Below are positions 51,898-56,037 of a stretch of DNA of 56,037 nucleotides, in pieces. This DNA comes from Candidatus Krumholzibacteriota bacterium (GTDB lineage Bacteria; Krumholzibacteriota; Krumholzibacteriia; Krumholzibacteriales; Krumholzibacteriaceae). The position numbers and the translations under genes are program-made. The stretch is taken from positions 1 through 56,037 of the forward strand of contig JAFGEZ010000041.1 in the NCBI GenBank assembly GCA_016931295.1, read 5' to 3'. Each line of letters begins with the position of its first letter. Position 1 is the stretch's first letter. The notes under the pieces are model-generated. The model saw nothing but the letters and a program-made list of their open reading frames with translations. It made no database searches and had not been told where the DNA came from.

Positions 51898-53436
51898 CTA
51901 GAACGACCGTTGCGCCCGCAGGATGACACGCGGTTCGTCGAAGCTTCCGTCGAGATCCCAGGCGACGGCCAGAACGACGCAGGGCAGCAGGGATTCGCCG
52001 GAAACGCCGACGCCCGCCGTCTGCCCCCAGCTCTCCGCGGAACGGTCGAGGAAACCGAGCGGCGACCGGGGATCCCCGGCGAGGGCGACGAGCCCCGCGT
52101 CGGAGAAGAAAAGAAGATCCCATCGGCTCCACAGGCGCCGGAGAAGGGGCGCCGGGGGCATCGGCACGCGCAGCTCGGCCGACGCGAAGGCGACCCGGTC
52201 GCCCCGCGGTGGATCGAAGGGCAGGTCCCGGAGACCGCGCACGCCCGCGTATCCGTTCAGCGACTGCGTCAGCTGCGACGGAAGCCGGTCGAAGGCGGTG
52301 AAGAGTCGTCCACGCAGATCGAGCCGTATCCCCCGCGGCAGATCGGTATAGCGCCGGGCGTCGATTTCGAGCGTCTCGTATGAGAACGTTCCCGGCCCGT
52401 CGGCGAACCCCTTTTCCGCCCGGAGACGGCAGAACCAGCCGGTCTCCTCCTCCCAGCCGTCGCGCGTGTCGAGCGTGATGCTCGTCGAGAATGCCATACG
52501 CGTGCCGTCCGCGATCGCGGGATTCGGGCGGTACGTGTCTCGCGGGAAGAGCAGCGAGGGAATGCCGCGCGCCTCGAGCGAGAGTTCCTCCTGCAGCAGG
52601 AAGGCGGACTCGACGATCCATCGCCCGCCGGATCGGATCGTGAGGCCGACCCGCCCGCCGCGTTTCTCGTACCAGTCGAGGAAATCGTCCCCGGTCAGGC
52701 TCGTGATGACGCCGTTCTCCAGGCGGGAGAGCAGACGGTCGTCCTCGGTCTCCGACGTCTTGAACGCCTCGAGATGCAACGCCGTCCCGCCGCCGCCGAT
52801 CGGGATCTCGATCCCCGCCTCGAACCCGAGAAGACCGTGCGACTCTTTCCAGAGGGGGAGGCGCAGCATCGCCCGTCCCTTCACGTAGGGATCGCGATGA
52901 AGATCGTTCTCCCGCTTCAACCCGACGCTGACGAGGTGGTAATCGACGCGGCTCGGCGCTCCGGGCTCGAAGGCGAAGGCCGTCCTGACGGCGCGCGGAT
53001 CGACGTACTCGACGAAGAGAAGCTCCCCGGTGGACTCGAACAGCTCGTCATCGAGGCGGCACGAACACCGGTACCGGGCGATTCCCCCATCGACGCGGCC
53101 ATCGTGCGACAGGTAGATCTCCGAATCGACGAGATGCGCCCGCCCCGTCACGCCGGAGGCGCCGGCGAGGATGAGTCGCCCGTTCACCACCCACACGTCG
53201 CCGTCGACGATGCCGCCGCCCCGCACGTCGAGCGCGCCGCGAACGACGACGACCGGCCCGCGCAGCGTGTCGCCCGGTTCGACGGTGTATCCCCCGTAGA
53301 GGACGAGCTGCGGCGAGCGGTCGAGCAGCAGCGAGAGCTCCTCCGGCGAGAGCTTCGTTTCCCGATCACCCGCAGCCGCCGCAACCGCCGCGGCCAGGCA
53401 CAGTATCGTCGTCGCGATGCCGATCAGGCGCTTCAC
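51898..53436 (-). CDS. outer membrane protein: bactofilin-like beta-solenoid plus Omp85-type barrel
   Basis: This 512-residue protein starts at a GTG after a long G run and has a signal peptide to about residue 22. Residues ~45-110 form a short beta-solenoid of bactofilin/polymer type (GPVVVVRGALDVRGGGIVDG, then VWVVNGRLILAG). The rest looks like a 16-strand barrel. Near residue 400, GYAGVRGLRDLPFDPPRGDR followed by AFASAELRVPMP matches the conserved xRGxxxxxxxGD...ElR segment of the Omp85/BamA superfamily barrel. No POTRA domains are evident. It heads an operon with an ABC exporter and a secreted propeller, so it may form the outer membrane exit or anchor of that system. Confidence 0.75.
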   Translation of the reverse strand: MKRLIGIATTILCLAAAVAAAAGDRETKLSPEELSLLLDRSPQLVLYGGYTVEPGDTLRGPVVVVRGALDVRGGGIVDGDVWVVNGRLILAGASGVTGRAHLVDSEIYLSHDGRVDGGIARYRCSCRLDDELFESTGELLFVEYVDPRAVRTAFAFEPGAPSRVDYHLVSVGLKRENDLHRDPYVKGRAMLRLPLWKESHGLLGFEAGIEIPIGGGGTALHLEAFKTSETEDDRLLSRLENGVITSLTGDDFLDWYEKRGGRVGLTIRSGGRWIVESAFLLQEELSLEARGIPSLLFPRDTYRPNPAIADGTRMAFSTSITLDTRDGWEEETGWFCRLRAEKGFADGPGTFSYETLEIDARRYTDLPRGIRLDLRGRLFTAFDRLPSQLTQSLNGYAGVRGLRDLPFDPPRGDRVAFASAELRVPMPPAPLLRRLWSRWDLLFFSDAGLVALAGDPRSPLGFLDRSAESWGQTAGVGVSGESLLPCVVLAVAWDLDGSFDEPRVILRAQRSF

Positions 53437-53591
53437 CGCCCCCCCCTTCAGTCGCTTCGCCGCGTCTTCTCCCGGAACGCTCCGGCGCGAGAGACGCATT
53501 GTACCGTCGAGTGCGGGGAACACTCAATCGATAAATCGGAACGACGGCGTCGTGCCGTGTCGGGATCGGCGGGAGAAAGCGCCGGTCGCGA

Positions 53592-54932
53592 CTACCGTTT
53601 CGAGGGCTTCGGCGAGGCTCCGCTGACGGACGATGCGGCCGGCGAGGCCGGTCGATAGCGGTGCGCCTCGACGGCGGACACCGCCGACCGGAATCCCTCG
53701 CTCCCCAGCCCCCCGAGATAGAATGCCGTTCCCATCGCGCGGTAGCCCGCCGCGTCTTTCATGAACATGTGGTTGTCGTCGGCAAGGAAGAAGTGGACGC
53801 GCCGGTACCAGCCGGCGAGCACCTCCTGGCTGCGCCAGTTCACCGTGTGATCGTGCGCCCCCGCGAGGATCAGCATCTCCGTGTCGGCTCGTCGCGCGCC
53901 GCGCTCGATCGCCAGGTCAGGTTCGGCGATCCGGCCGGCGTCGAGGAGTTCGACGAGCGGCTCGATATACCGGTACAGCGTTTCGAGCTCCGGGTAGACG
54001 ACGTCGTTCCGGAAGAGCTCGGCCCGGCGGCGCTTGATCTCCGGCCAGTCGAGCTCGAAGAGCCGGACGACGACCGCCGCCGCCTCCGGGGTGCCGAGAA
54101 TGCTGTCGACCGCCGCGCACTGGCAGGCGGCGTGCAGGGAATCCAGCACGGCGGCGTCCCCGCCGTACAGGCGCCTGACGATCGAGGCTCTCGTTTCGTC
54201 GATTTCCGTGTGCTCCACGAAGAAGTTCACCCGCTGCAGCACGTGCATCAGCCGGGCGCGATCGACGCGCTCGCCGTCGAGAACAAACCGGAGCATGGGC
54301 GGCAGCGTCGGATCGTGAGCGGCAAGATCGAGAAAGAACCGGTCGGCGTATATGCCGAGCGCCGCGTTGACGCCGGGCATGACGGCGCACCGCGACCAAG
54401 CGCGTGACACGCGGTCGCCGTGACGCGCGACGTACTGATGCAGGAGCAGGCCGCCCCCCGACGCTCCGTAGAGCATGACGCGGCCGGTTTCGCCCACCGT
54501 TTCCCGGCGCACCAGGTCGATATCGCCGACGAACTGGCGGGCCGAGAAGTACCTGGCCGCCTTGCACCAGTCGACCGACCCGTCAGGACGTCGAGCGTCG
54601 CCGAGCGCCGAGCAGGGCTTCCCCCGCGTGACGATACCGACCACGTTGCAATCCTCGCCCCCGACGCTCTTCGCGACCCGCTCCATTCGTCCCGGGGACA
54701 CGAAGAACTGCTGTGCGTCCGAGACGACGATCAGGGTCGGCTTCGCCGGATCGAAGGGCGCCGCGAGCTCGTAGTAGAGATCGAAGACACCCGCCGACGG
54801 ATCGTCGTGATCCAGTGGCGCCTCGACATACCGATGGGTCTCGTCGGCGGGCGGGCAGTCGGTGCTCGCCGTCGCCGCCGGCGCGATGACGGTGACGAAG
54901 AGCGATACGGTGATGGCGATCTTGATGCGCAT
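53592..54932 (-). CDS. secreted alpha/beta hydrolase
   Basis: This 446-residue protein has a signal peptide (~1-23). The hydrolase fold shows an oxyanion-strand region PTLIVVSDAQQFF near 65, nucleophile motif YGASGGGLLLHQY near 160, Asp in LAGAHDHTVN near 365 and His in ADDNHMFM near 392, a plausible complete triad. A long helical cap (~190-340) contains two CxC-like Cys residues. Length and cap resemble secreted tripeptidyl-peptidase-like hydrolases, but I cannot name the family. The ATG chosen has AGGAG 5 nt upstream. It is on the same strand as its neighbours, with 155 nt to the next gene. Confidence 0.75.
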   Translation of the reverse strand: MRIKIAITVSLFVTVIAPAATASTDCPPADETHRYVEAPLDHDDPSAGVFDLYYELAAPFDPAKPTLIVVSDAQQFFVSPGRMERVAKSVGGEDCNVVGIVTRGKPCSALGDARRPDGSVDWCKAARYFSARQFVGDIDLVRRETVGETGRVMLYGASGGGLLLHQYVARHGDRVSRAWSRCAVMPGVNAALGIYADRFFLDLAAHDPTLPPMLRFVLDGERVDRARLMHVLQRVNFFVEHTEIDETRASIVRRLYGGDAAVLDSLHAACQCAAVDSILGTPEAAAVVVRLFELDWPEIKRRRAELFRNDVVYPELETLYRYIEPLVELLDAGRIAEPDLAIERGARRADTEMLILAGAHDHTVNWRSQEVLAGWYRRVHFFLADDNHMFMKDAAGYRAMGTAFYLGGLGSEGFRSAVSAVEAHRYRPASPAASSVSGASPKPSKR

Positions 54933-55059
54933 GCATGCTCCTCCCTGCATTTCCGAACGGGCCGCGAGCGCGACTCGACGATGCGACGACGCGGCTTTTC
55001 GGCTCTCAATCCGTATATCGTACGCGGGAAGGATTTTGTTTCACGGGGGCGATGACAGT

Positions 55060-55111
55060 GCGCCGGCCGATCGGGAAAAAAACCTGTGCGTCTCTTCCCG
55101 ACCGGCCGCGC
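55060..55111. repeat. long imperfect inverted repeat
   Basis: GCGCCGGCCGATCGGGAA and TTCCCGACCGGCCGCGC pair over 16-17 positions with one bulge and one wobble on the minus strand, around a 17-nt loop containing an A/T run. It lies about 100 nt past the surface-protein stop. No U tract follows the stem, so it is not a standard terminator. Confidence 0.5.
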
Positions 55112-55211
55112 CACGCGGGCTCGAACCGTTCCGCTTCCGCCGCGGAGGGCGGCCGTCACCGGGAGGCGGGAGTCCCCGGCGACGGTACTCGCCCGTCCGC
55201 TGCGGGGGTGG

Positions 55212-56037
55212 CTATCGGTTCCGTTCTTCCTCCATCAGCCGTTTCACGTCCTCCAGTTCGGCGCGCATCGCCGCCAGCTCGCGATCGACGCGCGCGCGGT
55301 CGGCCGCGATCGACGCGTCGCGCTCGAGGGCCGCCGCGCCGGCGTCGACGGCCGGTCGGCCGGGAGCGGCGTCATCAAACGGATCGCCGGCCATTCTCAT
55401 CGTTTCGACCACCGTCCCGTAGGCCGTCGGGAGATAGACGAGCGTGAGTTGCGCGTCGAAGATTTCGAAATCCCCCGAGTTCTCCCGCCCGAGCAGGTGG
55501 AAGGTGTGCGAGCCGCTCGTGACGGCGAAGAGACCGGTCACGGTCGCCGGGATGCAGTACATGCCCGAGGCGGCGGTCGAAGGCACGCGGAATTCGACGT
55601 CCTGGTTGGACGGGAACGCCGTGCCCAGGTCCGAGACGCCGAAATCGGCGAAGCTGTTCGTTCCCGCAGTATGGTTCGCCCGGGGCTGGCAGGTGCCGAC
55701 GACCAGGACGTACCCCGCGGCGGGAGCGGTGATCGTCCGCGAGAGGATCGCCTGCACCGTCCCGTCGAGCATCAGGCTGGTATTGGCCGCCTCCGCCGCC
55801 GTTCCCGGCTCGTCGAGGATCTCCGCGCTGTTGACGGCTCCCGCGGGAAGGGAGACCGATCCGTCACCCGTCTCGTCCAGGCGGAATCCGGCCGACTGCG
55901 TGGAACCGTAGAGGGTCAATCGCGGTTCCTCGGAGTACCCCCAGTTGCCGTTCAGTTCGATGCCCGCGCCCGTCTCGTTCCGCGCGACCCAGACGAAACC
56001 GCCGGTCCCCGAGTTGTCTGCGTTGATCTGCACGGCG
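55212..56037 (-). CDS. tail-fibre/adhesin-like surface protein, 3' part (cut by window edge)
   Basis: The last ~274 residues of a gene whose start lies beyond the right edge. The visible part begins with repeat-like beta segments (WVARNETGAGIELNGNWGYS, LTLYGSTQSAGFRLDETG) of the kind found in tail-fibre or trimeric adhesin stalks. Next comes a globular beta domain (~75-200; GYVLVVGTCQPRA, then GSHTFHLLGREN) and a C-terminal coiled coil (~235-274) rich in Glu, Arg and Ala. It has no membrane anchor in this part. The coiled coil resembles the trimerization ends of phage-derived fibres used as bacterial surface proteins. Function is unknown. Confidence 0.7.
   Translation of the reverse strand, partial: AVQINADNSGTGGFVWVARNETGAGIELNGNWGYSEEPRLTLYGSTQSAGFRLDETGDGSVSLPAGAVNSAEILDEPGTAAEAANTSLMLDGTVQAILSRTITAPAAGYVLVVGTCQPRANHTAGTNSFADFGVSDLGTAFPSNQDVEFRVPSTAASGMYCIPATVTGLFAVTSGSHTFHLLGRENSGDFEIFDAQLTLVYLPTAYGTVVETMRMAGDPFDDAAPGRPAVDAGAAALERDASIAADRARVDRELAAMRAELEDVKRLMEEERNR

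Noticed and set aside
1-56037. Selenoprotein genes with in-frame TGA, suggested by the tRNA-Sec
   Set aside because: Every recognised gene here ends at its expected family length. I saw no conserved continuation past a TGA.

Overview
The window reads as chromosome from a high-GC Gram-negative bacterium. It carries Kdo transferase, an OmpA-type porin with a peptidoglycan-binding tail, an Omp85-like barrel protein, and a secreted protein ending in the FlgD-like 'NPFNPST' sorting domain. That domain, together with the ferredoxin-linked oxidoreductases, suggests an FCB-related candidate phylum such as Krumholzibacteriota, Eisenbacteria or relatives. The taxonomic placement is inference. A tRNA-Sec at the left edge shows that the organism uses selenocysteine. 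Promoters are of the ordinary sigma-70 type (TTGACA-17/18-TATAAT-like) and several intrinsic terminators are clear.

Layout. 1-3.8 kb: glmM-glmS-ridA and tRNA-Sec, giving amino-sugar precursors for wall and LPS. 3.9-22.1 kb: a large central-carbon block holding acetyl-CoA synthetase, a stand-alone citrate lyase alpha subunit (CitF), pyruvate:ferredoxin oxidoreductase with a dihydroorotate-dehydrogenase-like flavoprotein, a split aconitase-family pair (LeuC/LeuD type), a fused aconitase, an isocitrate/homoisocitrate/isopropylmalate dehydrogenase, malic enzyme, and 2-oxoglutarate:ferredoxin oxidoreductase (KorDABC). With pyruvate carboxylase subunit B at 30-32 kb, this covers most carbon-fixing or carbon-releasing steps around pyruvate, acetyl-CoA, citrate, 2-oxoglutarate and succinyl-CoA, and it is the most interesting part of the window. 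Two intrinsic terminators lie between genes of this block and probably set subunit ratios.

22-33 kb: a secreted S9 peptidase, tRNA-Thr, a secreted repeat protein with a FlgD-like tail, a two-gene amine/imino-acid dehydrogenase of the HcnBC/opine-oxidase type with extra FeS domains and a probable ATC start codon, pycB with a 67-residue OadG-tail-like partner, and tRNA-Phe. 33-41 kb: a signalling cluster (GAF-PAS kinase, receiver, ATPase-less PAS-HisKA protein), then uvrA-galE and divergent mazG.

41-56 kb: an envelope region. It holds DUF1844-ompA, two tandem XRE-cupin regulators behind an operator-like palindrome, a GT9-waaA-radical SAM operon for LPS, an operon of an Omp85-like protein, an ABC transporter and a secreted FG-GAP protein, a secreted alpha/beta hydrolase, and the 3' end of a tail-fibre-like surface protein cut by the window edge. 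I see no CRISPR array, prophage, insertion sequence or rRNA.
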